Shown one piece after another: positions 25,235 through 33,661 of a DNA stretch of 64,000 bases. Position 1 is the first letter of the stretch; each line of letters opens with the position of its first letter. This DNA comes from Mangrovimicrobium sp048323675 (GTDB lineage: Bacteria > Pseudomonadota > Gammaproteobacteria > Pseudomonadales > Halieaceae), in NCBI RefSeq assembly GCF_048323675.1, contig NZ_JBLWFK010000010.1:12001-76000 (forward strand), in the 5' to 3' direction. The notes below the pieces were generated by a model. The model saw only the letters and a list, made by a program, of their open reading frames with translations, had not been told where the DNA came from and ran no database searches. The translations under genes were made by a program, and so were the position numbers.

Positions 25235-26278
25235 TCAGTCTTCGTATTCAACCTCGAGGGTCGCCATAACCCGACGGTTTTCTGCGCGGCCTTCCTTGGT
25301 GCCGTTGTCAGCAACCGGTTGGGTCTCGCCGTAACCTTTCGGCTCCAGGCGGCTGCGGTCGATGCCGTACTTGTTCACCAGTACATCGACTACTGCATTG
25401 GCACGACGCTGGGACAGGGTCATGTTGTAGTTGTCGGGGCCGGTGCTGTCGGTGTGGCCTTCGATGTCGACGTCAACCTGGTCGAAGCGCTTCAGGAAGG
25501 CAGCCAGTTCGCTGATATCGTTGAAGTACTGCTCCTGAACCACGTCGGAGTCGAATGCGAAGTTGACCATCATCTTGATGGAAGCGACGCGGGTCACAGG
25601 CAGCGGGCAGCCGTCTGCGTCAACGCGGGTGCCAGCGGGAGTGCCGGGGCACTTGTCGCGGGAATCCGGAACGCCGTCGCCGTCTTCGTCGCCGTCTACG
25701 GTAGTGGCCGCGCCAGCTCCCATGACGTCTTCAGAAGTGTCGCCGAAGTAGTAGTTCAGGCCGGCGGACACCAGGATATCGGTATCGTCGTCATCCAGGC
25801 CGTGAACGGCGCGAGCATCGAAACGCGCACCGAAGGCCGGGGTGATCATGTAGCGCAGGCCGGCACCCATGTAGGCGGCTGACTCGGTATCGTCGTAGGC
25901 GTCGCTGTCGTCTGAGTCCATGTCGGTCTGCGCCATACCGAAGGTCAGGTAGGGGCGAACGCGGTTGGGACCACCCTTGTAGCTGCCTGCGTAGAACATC
26001 AGGCCCAGCTGGTAGGAGCCCAGGTCGACTTCGCCGTTGGTGTCCTCGATATCGAAGCTGCCGTAGGTGCCCATCAGTTCCACGGCCAGCGTGTCGTTGA
26101 AGGCCCACTCGAGACCGGCCCACGGAGTACCGTCGTCGTCGAGACCGCGGTCGTTGTCGAAACTCCAGTAACCATAGCCGGCATTGATTGTCAGAGGCAC
26201 ATCAGCGACAGCCGGTTGCATAAATGCAGAAGCGGCAATGCCACAGGCAACGCCGGCAGCCATGATGAGTTTTTTCAT
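25235..26278 (-). CDS. OmpA/OprF-family outer-membrane porin
   Basis: 347 residues from ATG 26278 (GGGGGAAG 7 nt upstream). Order of parts: signal peptide ending SAFMQPAVA; an N-terminal barrel of about 170 residues; a calcium-binding thrombospondin type-3 style linker (DGDEDGDGVPDSRDKCPG); and a C-terminal OmpA peptidoglycan domain (VNFAFDSD, EGHTDSTG, LSQRRANAV). It links the outer membrane to the cell wall and acts as a slow porin. Barrel loops are very acidic, as expected of a marine species. A 14-bp palindrome lies 86 bp upstream of the start. Confidence 0.9.
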   Translation of the reverse strand: MKKLIMAAGVACGIAASAFMQPAVADVPLTINAGYGYWSFDNDRGLDDDGTPWAGLEWAFNDTLAVELMGTYGSFDIEDTNGEVDLGSYQLGLMFYAGSYKGGPNRVRPYLTFGMAQTDMDSDDSDAYDDTESAAYMGAGLRYMITPAFGARFDARAVHGLDDDDTDILVSAGLNYYFGDTSEDVMGAGAATTVDGDEDGDGVPDSRDKCPGTPAGTRVDADGCPLPVTRVASIKMMVNFAFDSDVVQEQYFNDISELAAFLKRFDQVDVDIEGHTDSTGPDNYNMTLSQRRANAVVDVLVNKYGIDRSRLEPKGYGETQPVADNGTKEGRAENRRVMATLEVEYED

Positions 26279-26363
26279 TGTAACTTCCCCCTTGCGGAAT
26301 GTTGTTCTTTGGAAAAGGTAGCACATATTCGAGTAAGCAACAGGAAATCGCACTGCCCAAGGT

Positions 26364-26377
26364 AGGTAATTTTACCT
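26364..26377. promoter_or_regulatory. palindromic operator-like site upstream of the OprF-like gene
   Basis: AGGTAA-TT-TTACCT, perfect 6-bp arms. A closely related site is present at 50568-50583. The binding protein is unknown. Confidence 0.35.
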
Positions 26378-26394
26378 GTCCTGGCAGCGGAATT

Positions 26395-27108
26395 TTACCA
26401 GCCGCAAACCTGCTTGACGAAGGGAATGGTCAGGGCGCGCTGCTGGGCCAGCGACTGCTGGTCGAGGCGGTCAAGTATCTGTAACAAATCGGGCAGCGAG
26501 CGCGGCGCCCGGCTGACAATGTAGCCGGCCACGTCCCCCGGCATCGCCAGACCACGGCGCTGGGCCCGAAACTGCAGGATAGCCTGCTTTTCCAGGTCAT
26601 TTTGCGTGGGCAACTGGTACACCAGGCCCCAGCTCAGGCGTGAGCGCAAATCCTCCAGCTCCATTTCCAGCTGCCTCGGCGCCACCGGCGCTGCAAACAG
26701 CAGGCGGCCACCGGCGGCGCGCACCCGGTTGCACAGGTCAAACAGCGCGACTTCCCACTGGCGGTCCCCCAGGACCCGGTGCAGGTCGTCGACCACGACC
26801 AGGGACTGTTCCTCCGCGCTCTCGAGCACAGCCGCCGGCTCGAAACCGACGAACTCCGCCATCGGCAGGTACAGGGCCCGCTGACCGACCTGATGGCAGC
26901 AGGCCTGCAGCAGGTGTGATTTGCCGGTTGCCGGCGCCCCGTAGAGGTACACCGTTGCTTCCCCGCGGCCCTCCGACAGCTCGCCCAGCTGCGGCATCAG
27001 CGCCGCCACGGCGTCGAGCACGTGGAAGTTTTCCAGCGTCGCCTCGTCGCGCAGCTGTATCGCCAGGGGTAACTGGGTACTCGCCACGGCTGGTTCAGTC
27101 CCCGCCAT
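26395..27108 (-). CDS. hda: DnaA regulatory inactivator Hda
   Basis: 237 residues against 233 in E. coli. It is a DnaA-like AAA+ protein that, with the beta clamp, stimulates ATP hydrolysis on DnaA to prevent re-initiation. The N-terminal QLPLAIQLRDEATLENF contains the clamp-binding QLPL motif. The Walker A is GAPATGKSHL, Walker B is SLVVVDDLH, and sensor 1 follows at LLFAAP. ATG 27108 lies inside the end of perM (14-bp overlap), so expression is coupled. Gene order DUF2066-perM-hda is conserved in many gammaproteobacteria. Confidence 0.93.
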   Translation of the reverse strand: MAGTEPAVASTQLPLAIQLRDEATLENFHVLDAVAALMPQLGELSEGRGEATVYLYGAPATGKSHLLQACCHQVGQRALYLPMAEFVGFEPAAVLESAEEQSLVVVDDLHRVLGDRQWEVALFDLCNRVRAAGGRLLFAAPVAPRQLEMELEDLRSRLSWGLVYQLPTQNDLEKQAILQFRAQRRGLAMPGDVAGYIVSRAPRSLPDLLQILDRLDQQSLAQQRALTIPFVKQVCGW

Positions 27109-28165
27109 ACAGGCTGCTCGACTGGTAGTATTCCACCGCGTGGCGCAGGAATACCGTGATAACCGCGGCCACCGGCAGGGCCAGCAGTACGCCGACAAAG
27201 CCCGCGATCTGGCCGCCGGCCATCAGGGCGAAGATCACCGCGACCGGGTGCAGGCCGATCCGGTCGCCCACCAGCACCGGCGTCAATACCATACTCTCCA
27301 GCGCCTGCCCCACACCGAACACCACGCCCACCCAGAGCAGCATGTGCCAGTCGTGGAACTGCGCGTAGGCGGCGATACAGGATGCGGTGACACCCACGGC
27401 GAAGCCCAGGTAGGGCACTATGCTGGCAAGACCGGCGAGCACCCCCAGCAGCAGCGCCAACTGCAAGCCCACCAGCCAGAGCCCACAGCTGTAGATCACA
27501 CCCAGGGCACACATCACCAGGAACTGCCCGCGCAGGAAGGCGCTGACCACCTCGTCGGCCTCGGCCACCATTTCCGCGGTTTTCCCCTGCCAGGCCCGGG
27601 GAAACATGTGCAGCCCCCGGGACACCAGTGTGTCCCAGTCGCGCAGCAGGTAGAACGCCACTACCGGCACCAGGGCGAGATTGGCCAGGCCGAGCAACAG
27701 GCCCAGCCCGGAACCGGTGATCTCCCTGAGCAACTGGGCACTGAACTTGCCCAGCGACTGCCAGTGGGTGGCGAGCTGGCTGGTCCAGTCCACATCCGGC
27801 AACTGTTCCAGGGGCAGGCTGAAACGCGTCTGCAGCCAGGGCAGCAGGGTGTGGGTCAGCCAGTGGTAGATCTGTGGGACCTTGCGCACCAGCGCGTCCA
27901 GCTGCTGCACCAGCAGCGGCAACGCTACCAGTACCGCCAGGACCATCAGCGCGGTGAACAGCACGAACACGATCACCACCCCCGCGGTGCGGCTCAACTT
28001 GTATTTCTCGAGGCGATCCACCAGGGGATCACCGAGGTAGGCGATGAGCGCGCCGAGTACGAAGGGCATGAGGATCGGCTGCAGCAGGTACAGCAGGCCG
28101 GCCGCCACGCCGAGCACCACCAGGGCCAGCGGCCAGCGGGGCGCCGAAGGGGTCAGTTCTGCCAT
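27095..28165 (-). CDS. perM: AI-2E/PerM family transporter
   Basis: 356 residues with about eight membrane helices. The family pattern is visible: ILMPFVLGALIAYLGDPLVDRL at the start, the cytoplasmic helical insert (QLDALVRKVPQIYHWL), VAFYLLRDWD, and the C-terminal SIVPYLGFAVG. The family includes the AI-2 exporter TqsA and Na+/H+ antiporters; the PerM subgroup is named by its position beside hda and its substrate is unproven. It overlaps DUF2066 by 13 bp and hda by 14 bp. Confidence 0.87.
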   Translation of the reverse strand: MAELTPSAPRWPLALVVLGVAAGLLYLLQPILMPFVLGALIAYLGDPLVDRLEKYKLSRTAGVVIVFVLFTALMVLAVLVALPLLVQQLDALVRKVPQIYHWLTHTLLPWLQTRFSLPLEQLPDVDWTSQLATHWQSLGKFSAQLLREITGSGLGLLLGLANLALVPVVAFYLLRDWDTLVSRGLHMFPRAWQGKTAEMVAEADEVVSAFLRGQFLVMCALGVIYSCGLWLVGLQLALLLGVLAGLASIVPYLGFAVGVTASCIAAYAQFHDWHMLLWVGVVFGVGQALESMVLTPVLVGDRIGLHPVAVIFALMAGGQIAGFVGVLLALPVAAVITVFLRHAVEYYQSSSLYGGD

Positions 28166-29181
28166 TGGTATTCGAGGTCCGTCGCAGCGGGGTTCACCGG
28201 CTGGAGCCGCCGGTTCAGCTGCAGCAATTGCGCCAGTCGGGGCGCATCGACAGCCGCCTCGATGGTCAGCTCCATGCGCTCGCCGTCGATTTTATCCAGT
28301 TGCGCCTGCTCCACCAGTTCCAGCTCTTCCAGCCAGTTGACGATCGAGGCGTAGTCGGCAAAGGAATTCACCCCGGTAATGCCCAGGCGCAATTGCCCCT
28401 CCGGACCCGCGCTCGCCGCCACCGCGTAGCGAGCGACCATGTCTTCCGCCACCAGGCCTACGCCGCGCTGGAAAAATGCCTGCGCATCCGGGGCGTCGCC
28501 GCCGCCCAGTCGCTGCTCACCGGCATGCAGGTAGGTCCAGTCCCCCACCCACCTGCCGCTGGACGATTCCACGACCCGCCCGACCAGGATGTCCTCCACG
28601 CCGTAGCGCAGCGATGCCGCCTCGACCCGGGGAATGTCCAGGTTCCAGATATCACCGAGGCTGACCGCTGCCGTATCCCCGAGGTCGAAGAGCGGAAAGC
28701 CGGCGGGTATCCCGCGGTGCTGGAACGCCTGTGCCAGCGCGCCCGCGAGATCGCCGGTTTCCGCCGGGTTGACGAAAAACTGCTTGCCCTCGGCCTCGGC
28801 AACCACCCACAGCAGTACCCGGGGGCGGTTGGCGGTCCACAGGGGCAGGCCCGCCTCCTTGACGAGTTCGGTGACGAAGGCCCTGTTGAACTCGAATTTG
28901 GCCCTCAGCCCACCGTCGGCGGCATCGCGACTGAACACGAACTGCTGGACCTGTTTACGCGCCTGCCCCAGCGCCGCGGTGACTGCCGGATTCTGCAGGG
29001 CGGATTCACTGCCGGAGACTTTTACCACGACTTCGGCCAGCGCCGCGGCCGCTCCCTGCTGCAGGCTTTGTTCACTCTGGTCGGGTACCGGCACGGTAGC
29101 CGCGTAGAGCCCCTGCACCACCTCGCTTCGCACCGGACCGGCGCCCAGCAGCACCAGCACTAACAGCAACCATCTATACAC
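28153..29181 (-). CDS. DUF2066 exported protein
   Basis: 342 residues from GTG 29181, with AAGGA 7 nt upstream. A longer frame to 29313 exists but would bury the signal peptide (YRWLLLVLVLLGAGPVRS). The mature protein is probably periplasmic or membrane-attached, of unknown function. No motif beyond the DUF2066 family layout is visible. It is the first gene of the DUF2066-perM-hda operon and is divergent from purM, a fixed neighbourhood in gammaproteobacteria. Confidence 0.82.
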   Translation of the reverse strand: MYRWLLLVLVLLGAGPVRSEVVQGLYAATVPVPDQSEQSLQQGAAAALAEVVVKVSGSESALQNPAVTAALGQARKQVQQFVFSRDAADGGLRAKFEFNRAFVTELVKEAGLPLWTANRPRVLLWVVAEAEGKQFFVNPAETGDLAGALAQAFQHRGIPAGFPLFDLGDTAAVSLGDIWNLDIPRVEAASLRYGVEDILVGRVVESSSGRWVGDWTYLHAGEQRLGGGDAPDAQAFFQRGVGLVAEDMVARYAVAASAGPEGQLRLGITGVNSFADYASIVNWLEELELVEQAQLDKIDGERMELTIEAAVDAPRLAQLLQLNRRLQPVNPAATDLEYQWQN

Positions 29182-29375
29182 AGGAAAATCCTTCGACCAG
29201 ATCGCCGGCCATTGTAGCAGCCCCGCCAGCGCGGCGGCAGCACCGTGCGCCAGCCTGCCAGCGGTTCTCCCGGTTGGATCCCGGCCCGGGCCGTGCTGCC
29301 AGGGAAAATTCAAGCTGCAGAAATTGTGGGATTAATCATGCCAACCGCGGCGTGAACTGTGGCTGATTTTCGCGC

Positions 29376-29381
29376 TAAAAT
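29376..29381 (+). promoter_or_regulatory. -10 element for purM with GC-rich discriminator
   Basis: TAAAAT inside the palindrome GCGCTAAAATAGCGC, followed by AGCGCCCC before the likely start. The -35 region is poor. The same arrangement (-10 then AGCGCCCC) precedes metG. Confidence 0.4.
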
Positions 29382-29416
29382 AGCGCCCCTTTGCCCAGCA
29401 ACGGAATTTTCGAGCC

Positions 29417-30457
29417 ATGAGCGACCAGGCCAAGCCCACCTCCCTCAGTTACCGCGATGCGGGTGTCGATATCGACGCCGGCAACGCGCTGGTAGATCGT
29501 ATCAAGGGTGTATCCAAGCGCACAGCCCGCCCGGAAGTGCTCGGCGGCCTCGGCGGCTTCGGCGCCCTGTGCCAGATTCCCGCCGGCTACCGGGAACCGG
29601 TGCTGGTCTCCGGCACCGATGGCGTCGGTACCAAGCTGCGCCTGGCCATGGACATGGGTAAGCACGACACCATCGGCATCGACCTGGTCGCCATGTGTGT
29701 CAACGACCTGGTGGTCGCCGGAGCCGAACCGCTGTTTTTCCTCGATTACTACGCCACCGGCGCCCTGAACGTCGACACTGCCGCCGCGGTCGTGGAAGGC
29801 ATCGGTCGCGGCTGTGAACTGGCCGGTTGTGCCCTGGTCGGCGGCGAAACCGCCGAGATGCCCGGCATGTACAGCGGAGAGGACTATGACCTCGCCGGTT
29901 TCTGCGTCGGGGTGGTGGAAAAATCCGCGATTATCGACGGTTCCCGGGTAGCGCCCGGCGACACCCTGATCGGTATCGCCAGCAGCGGCCCGCACTCCAA
30001 CGGCTACTCGCTGGTGCGCAAGATCATCGAAGTCAGCAACGCCAGCCTCGACCAACCGCTCGGCGCCGGTACGCTCGGCGCAGCCCTGCTCGCCCCGACC
30101 ACTATCTACGTCAAGGCGATTCTGGACCTGATTGCCGCGGTAGAGGTCAAGTCCCTGTGCCACGTGACCGGCGGCGGCCTCCTCGAGAACCTGCCGCGGG
30201 TCCTGCCGGCAAACTGCGCGGCGAAAATCGACACCGGCAGTTGGGCGTGGCCGGAGGTCTTCCACTGGTTGCAGGAAAGCGGCAACGTAGAGACCCGCGA
30301 AATGTACCGCACCTTCAACTGCGGTGTCGGCATGGTCGTGTGTATCGCCGCGGCCGACGCCGGGGCAGCCATCGAACGCCTCGCGGCCGCGGGCCACAGC
30401 GCCTGGGTCCTGGGGGAAATTACCGCGGGTGACGGCGAGGTCGAGCTGCTGCCGTGA
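29417..30457 (+). CDS. purM: phosphoribosylformylglycinamidine cyclo-ligase (AIR synthase)
   Basis: 346 residues, identical in length class to E. coli PurM (345). It performs the fifth step of purine synthesis, closing FGAM to AIR with ATP. Signature segments include SYRDAGVDIDAGN, SGTDGVGTKLRLA (ATP-binding loop), GGETAEMPGMY and HVTGGGLLENLPR. The stop overlaps the purN start by GTGA, so the next step-related enzyme is made in step. Confidence 0.96.
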   Translation: MSDQAKPTSLSYRDAGVDIDAGNALVDRIKGVSKRTARPEVLGGLGGFGALCQIPAGYREPVLVSGTDGVGTKLRLAMDMGKHDTIGIDLVAMCVNDLVVAGAEPLFFLDYYATGALNVDTAAAVVEGIGRGCELAGCALVGGETAEMPGMYSGEDYDLAGFCVGVVEKSAIIDGSRVAPGDTLIGIASSGPHSNGYSLVRKIIEVSNASLDQPLGAGTLGAALLAPTTIYVKAILDLIAAVEVKSLCHVTGGGLLENLPRVLPANCAAKIDTGSWAWPEVFHWLQESGNVETREMYRTFNCGVGMVVCIAAADAGAAIERLAAAGHSAWVLGEITAGDGEVELLP

Positions 30458-31119
30458 GTTGTTCCACAGCGCCGCGCCTGGCGATCCTGATCTCGGGCCG
30501 CGGTTCCAACATGCAGTCGTTCATCCAGGCCTGCGCCAGCGGCACCCTGGACGCGCGGATCGCCGTGGTCCTCAGCAACCGCCCGGATGCCAAGGGCCTG
30601 GAATTAGCCCAGCAGGCCGGCATCCCCACCTGCGCGCTGGACCACCGGGAGTATCCGGATCGCGAAAGTTTTGACCGGGCCATGGTGGCAGCACTGGCCC
30701 CCTACGAACCCGACCTGGTCATCCTCGCGGGCTTCATGCGCATCCTCACCCCGGTGTTTATCACGCCTTTCACCGGGAAATTATTGAACATTCACCCCTC
30801 GCTGCTGCCGAAGTACCCGGGTTTGCACACCCACCAGCGCGCGCTGGACGCCGGTGACGCCGAGGCCGGGGTTACCGTGCATTTCGTCACACCGGAACTC
30901 GACGGCGGCCCGCCGATCATCCAGGCGAGGGTCCCGGTGGAACCCGGCGATACGGCGGAAACTCTCGCAGGGCGGGTGCTGGTGGTGGAGCACGAAATCT
31001 ATCCGATTGCCGCGCGCTGGCTGCTGCAGGGGCGTTTGCAACTGAATAACGAAGGGGTTGTCCTCGATGGCTCACCGGTACCGGCCACAGGGATCGATTA
31101 TTTCAAGGGCATTGACTGA
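30454..31119 (+). CDS. purN: phosphoribosylglycinamide formyltransferase
   Basis: 221 residues. It transfers formyl from 10-formyl-THF to GAR. The N-terminal ILISGRGSNMQSFI binds the phosphate, and the catalytic residues N112 and H114 (NIHPSLLPKYPG) and D150 (ELDGGPP) are present. The GTG start overlaps the purM stop by four bases. The purM-purN order followed by a DUF3108 gene is the common gammaproteobacterial arrangement. Confidence 0.95.
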   Translation: MSCSTAPRLAILISGRGSNMQSFIQACASGTLDARIAVVLSNRPDAKGLELAQQAGIPTCALDHREYPDRESFDRAMVAALAPYEPDLVILAGFMRILTPVFITPFTGKLLNIHPSLLPKYPGLHTHQRALDAGDAEAGVTVHFVTPELDGGPPIIQARVPVEPGDTAETLAGRVLVVEHEIYPIAARWLLQGRLQLNNEGVVLDGSPVPATGIDYFKGID

Positions 31120-31123
31120 CGCA

Positions 31124-31867
31124 GTGTATCGCCTGCCCCTGGTGTTGTTACTGGTCATGCTGACCGGCGGCAACCCGGCGCAGGCGACAGAGGCGGTGTC
31201 GCCGGCACTGCAGCCCTATACCGCCACCTACCGCACTACCGCCCACGGCATGGCGCTGACCCTCAAGCGCGAGCTCCAGCACAATCGCGACGGCTCCTAC
31301 ACCCTGACCAATGGCGGCAAGATACTGGTCGTCGGTTTTCACGAGGTCAGCGTATTCGGTATCGACGGCACCCGGATCCTGCCGCGGTCCTATATCTACC
31401 AGGGCACCGGGCTGATCAACCGGCGGCGGGAGGTGCACTTCACCCCCGGATCAGAGGTTATCCGCAGTCTTTACAAGGATGAATGGTACGACCTGCCGTA
31501 CACGGACGGCACCCTCGATCGCATGAGCCAGATCGAACAGGTCCGCCTGCGCCTGCTTTCCAACCCCTCCCCCCACCAGAACCTATCGGTGCGGGTCGCC
31601 GACGGCCGCAAGGTCAAGGAGTACCTATTGCTGTATGTCGGCGAGGAAACCCTGGATACGCCGATGGGGCCGTTGAAAACCCTGCATTTTCGCCGTGACC
31701 ACGACGACCCGGAACGCAAGTCGGACACCTGGCTGGCGCCCTCGCTGGACTACCTGATGGTGAAAACCGTGCACATCGAGGACGGCACCCCCGCAGAGAT
31801 GATGCTCACCAGCGCGGACATTCCCGCCCGGGCAATCCACGCCGGCGAAGTCCCCGCAGGGGACTGA
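31124..31867 (+). CDS. DUF3108 exported protein
   Basis: About 247 residues from GTG 31124; TTG 31112 is an alternative because no ribosome site decides. A signal peptide (LPLVLLLVMLTGGNPAQA) precedes a beta-rich domain typical of DUF3108, such as YTATYRTTAHGMALTLKREL and the later SDTWLAPSLDYLMVK. Probably periplasmic; the family's function is unknown. It begins 4 bp after purN and ends exactly where convergent dcd ends. Confidence 0.8.
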   Translation: MYRLPLVLLLVMLTGGNPAQATEAVSPALQPYTATYRTTAHGMALTLKRELQHNRDGSYTLTNGGKILVVGFHEVSVFGIDGTRILPRSYIYQGTGLINRRREVHFTPGSEVIRSLYKDEWYDLPYTDGTLDRMSQIEQVRLRLLSNPSPHQNLSVRVADGRKVKEYLLLYVGEETLDTPMGPLKTLHFRRDHDDPERKSDTWLAPSLDYLMVKTVHIEDGTPAEMMLTSADIPARAIHAGEVPAGD

Positions 31868-32437
31868 TCAGGCGCGCGGCAGCGTTACCCCGGTCTGGCC
31901 CTGGTATTTGCCGCCGCGGTCCTTGTAGCTCACCTCGCAGACCTCGTCGGATTCGAAGAACAGCATCTGCGCCACGCCTTCGTTGGCATAGATCTTTGCC
32001 GGCAGGGTGGTGGTATTGGAAAATTCAAGGGTCACGTGCCCTTCCCATTCGGGTTCCAGCGGCGTGACATTGACGATGATCCCGCAGCGGGCATAGGTGG
32101 ATTTACCCAGGCATATGGTCAGCACATTGCGCGGGATGCGGAAGTATTCGACCGTGCGCGCCAGCGCGAAGGAATTCGGCGGAATCACGCAGACATCGCT
32201 GACCACATCGACAAAACTGCCCTCGTCGAAGCCTTTCGGGTCAACCGTCGCCGAGTTGATGTTGGTAAACACCTTGAATTCATTGGAACAGCGCACGTCG
32301 TAGCCGTAGCTGGAGGTACCATAGGAAATCAGCCGCTGGCCCGCGGCGTCCGCCCTGACCTGGCCGGCCTCGAATGGCTCGATCATGCCGTGTTCCTGCG
32401 CCATACGGCGAATCCACTTGTCTGACTTGATGCTCAC
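31868..32437 (-). CDS. dcd: dCTP deaminase
   Basis: 189 residues against 193 in E. coli. It deaminates dCTP to dUTP, the main source of dUMP for thymidylate in this lineage. The trimer-active-site segments are SSYGYDVRCSNEF, PPNSFALARTVEYFRIP, GKSTYARCGIIVNVTPLEPEWEGH (catalytic E in the last part) and NEGVAQMLFF. GTG 32437 has GGAAGA 8 nt upstream. It lies 14 bp after apbC on the same strand. Confidence 0.95.
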   Translation of the reverse strand: MSIKSDKWIRRMAQEHGMIEPFEAGQVRADAAGQRLISYGTSSYGYDVRCSNEFKVFTNINSATVDPKGFDEGSFVDVVSDVCVIPPNSFALARTVEYFRIPRNVLTICLGKSTYARCGIIVNVTPLEPEWEGHVTLEFSNTTTLPAKIYANEGVAQMLFFESDEVCEVSYKDRGGKYQGQTGVTLPRA

Positions 32438-32451
32438 AGGCTGTCTTCCGT

Positions 32452-33267
32452 TCAGTCGTCGCTAATCTTGATTTCCGGGAACTGGCGCACCGCCGAATCC
32501 TCCCGCTGTTCCAGCGCCGCGCGCACCCTGGCGGCGATGCCGGCAAATTCTGCTGCGGCGGCGGACTCCGGCGCCGCCAGCACGATGGGCACACCCGCAT
32601 CGGCCTGTTCGCGGATGGCGCGCTCCAGGGGCAGGCTGCCGAGCAGTTCCACGCCGTACTCCGCCGCAATCCGGCTGCCGCCGGCATCACCGAAAATATG
32701 CTCCTGGTGCCCGCAGTTGCTGCAGACGTGCACCGCCATATTCTCCACTACGCCGAGTACCGGCACATCGACCTTGCGGAACATCTCGATGCCCTTCTGG
32801 GCGTCCAGCAGGGCGATATCCTGGGGCGTGGTGACGATCACCGCACCCGCCACCGAGGCCTTCTGGGACAGGGTCAACTGCACGTCACCGGTGCCCGGCG
32901 GCATGTCGATCACCAGGTAGTCGAGTTCCCCCCACAGGGTCTGCTCCAGCAGTTGCGCCAGTGCGCCACCCGCCATCGGCCCGCGCCAGACCATTGGTGT
33001 ACGGTCATCGACGAGGTAGCCCATGGACATGGTCTTGAGGCCGTGGGCCTCGATCGGCAACAGGAAATTACCGCCCTGCTGCTTGGGCTGCTGGCCGCTG
33101 GGTATTCCCAGCATCAACTGCTGGCTGGGGCCGTAGATATCGGCATCCAGCAGGCCGACCTTTGCGCCCGTGGCCCGGAGGGCCAGCGCCAGGTTCACTG
33201 ATACGGTGGATTTGCCCACACCGCCCTTGCCGGAGGCGACGGCGATGATGTGTTTGATCTCTTTCAT
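32452..33267 (-). CDS. apbC: iron-sulfur cluster carrier protein ApbC/Mrp
   Basis: 271 residues, shorter than E. coli Mrp (369) because the N-terminal MIP18-like domain is absent. The deviant Walker A GKGGVGKST is at 13-21, and the cluster-binding pair is C182 and C185 (HVCSNCGH). The protein assembles and transfers [4Fe-4S] clusters as a dimer. The adjacent metG (divergent) and dcd (downstream) form the standard gammaproteobacterial neighbourhood. Confidence 0.93.
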   Translation of the reverse strand: MKEIKHIIAVASGKGGVGKSTVSVNLALALRATGAKVGLLDADIYGPSQQLMLGIPSGQQPKQQGGNFLLPIEAHGLKTMSMGYLVDDRTPMVWRGPMAGGALAQLLEQTLWGELDYLVIDMPPGTGDVQLTLSQKASVAGAVIVTTPQDIALLDAQKGIEMFRKVDVPVLGVVENMAVHVCSNCGHQEHIFGDAGGSRIAAEYGVELLGSLPLERAIREQADAGVPIVLAAPESAAAAEFAGIAARVRAALEQREDSAVRQFPEIKISDD

Positions 33268-33454
33268 AGACTGCCGGGTTGTACAATGCGGAGCCGTGAT
33301 TGCCTCACGGCGGGGTCAAGCGCGCTAGTATACGGGGTCGCTACCCCGCTCGCCAACGCTGCACTTGCCTGTTGGCCAGGTGGCTCTGGTTGGGTGCTGG
33401 CCCTGGTCGGACGGTGGTATAGGCTGGGTGGTCCACGTGGCTGCGATATCTTTC

Positions 33455-33562
33455 CGCCGAGCCTACACCGGGTTGTCCCCACTGGAACACGCCAAAAAAA
33501 ATGCACATGGATGTGCGCTTTTTGGCGTGTTCCAGCAGGGATGTCCCGTCTCGCGCTCGGCG
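33455..33562. repeat. palindromic element, copy 1, between apbC and metG
   Basis: Nested inverted repeats: outer CGCCGAGC / GCTCGGCG; a perfect 17-bp stem CTGGAACACGCCAAAAA (33482-33498) with its complement at 33519-33535; and an apex hairpin GCACAT-GG-ATGTGC (33503-33516). Copies 2 and 3 lie downstream of metG. Confidence 0.85.
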
Positions 33563-33594
33563 AAAGAACACCAGATCCCCGGGACCCAGTACGG

Positions 33595-33623
33595 ATGAAA
33601 TAAGAAGGCAAAACCGCTATAGT
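33595..33623 (+). promoter_or_regulatory. metG promoter with GC-rich discriminator
   Basis: ATGAAA (33595-33600), 17-bp spacer, TATAGT (33618-33623), then AGCGCCCC. The purM -10 region has the same discriminator. Confidence 0.5.
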
Positions 33624-33661
33624 AGCGCCCCTTTTTTCACGCACAGAGATCGGTAGTTCCC

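Larger units (their letters stand above)
33268..33661. other. apbC-metG intergenic region
   Basis: 394 bp holding a small hairpin CGGGGT/ACCCCG (33333-33348), palindromic element copy 1 and the metG promoter. No coding sequence is supported. Confidence 0.75.
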
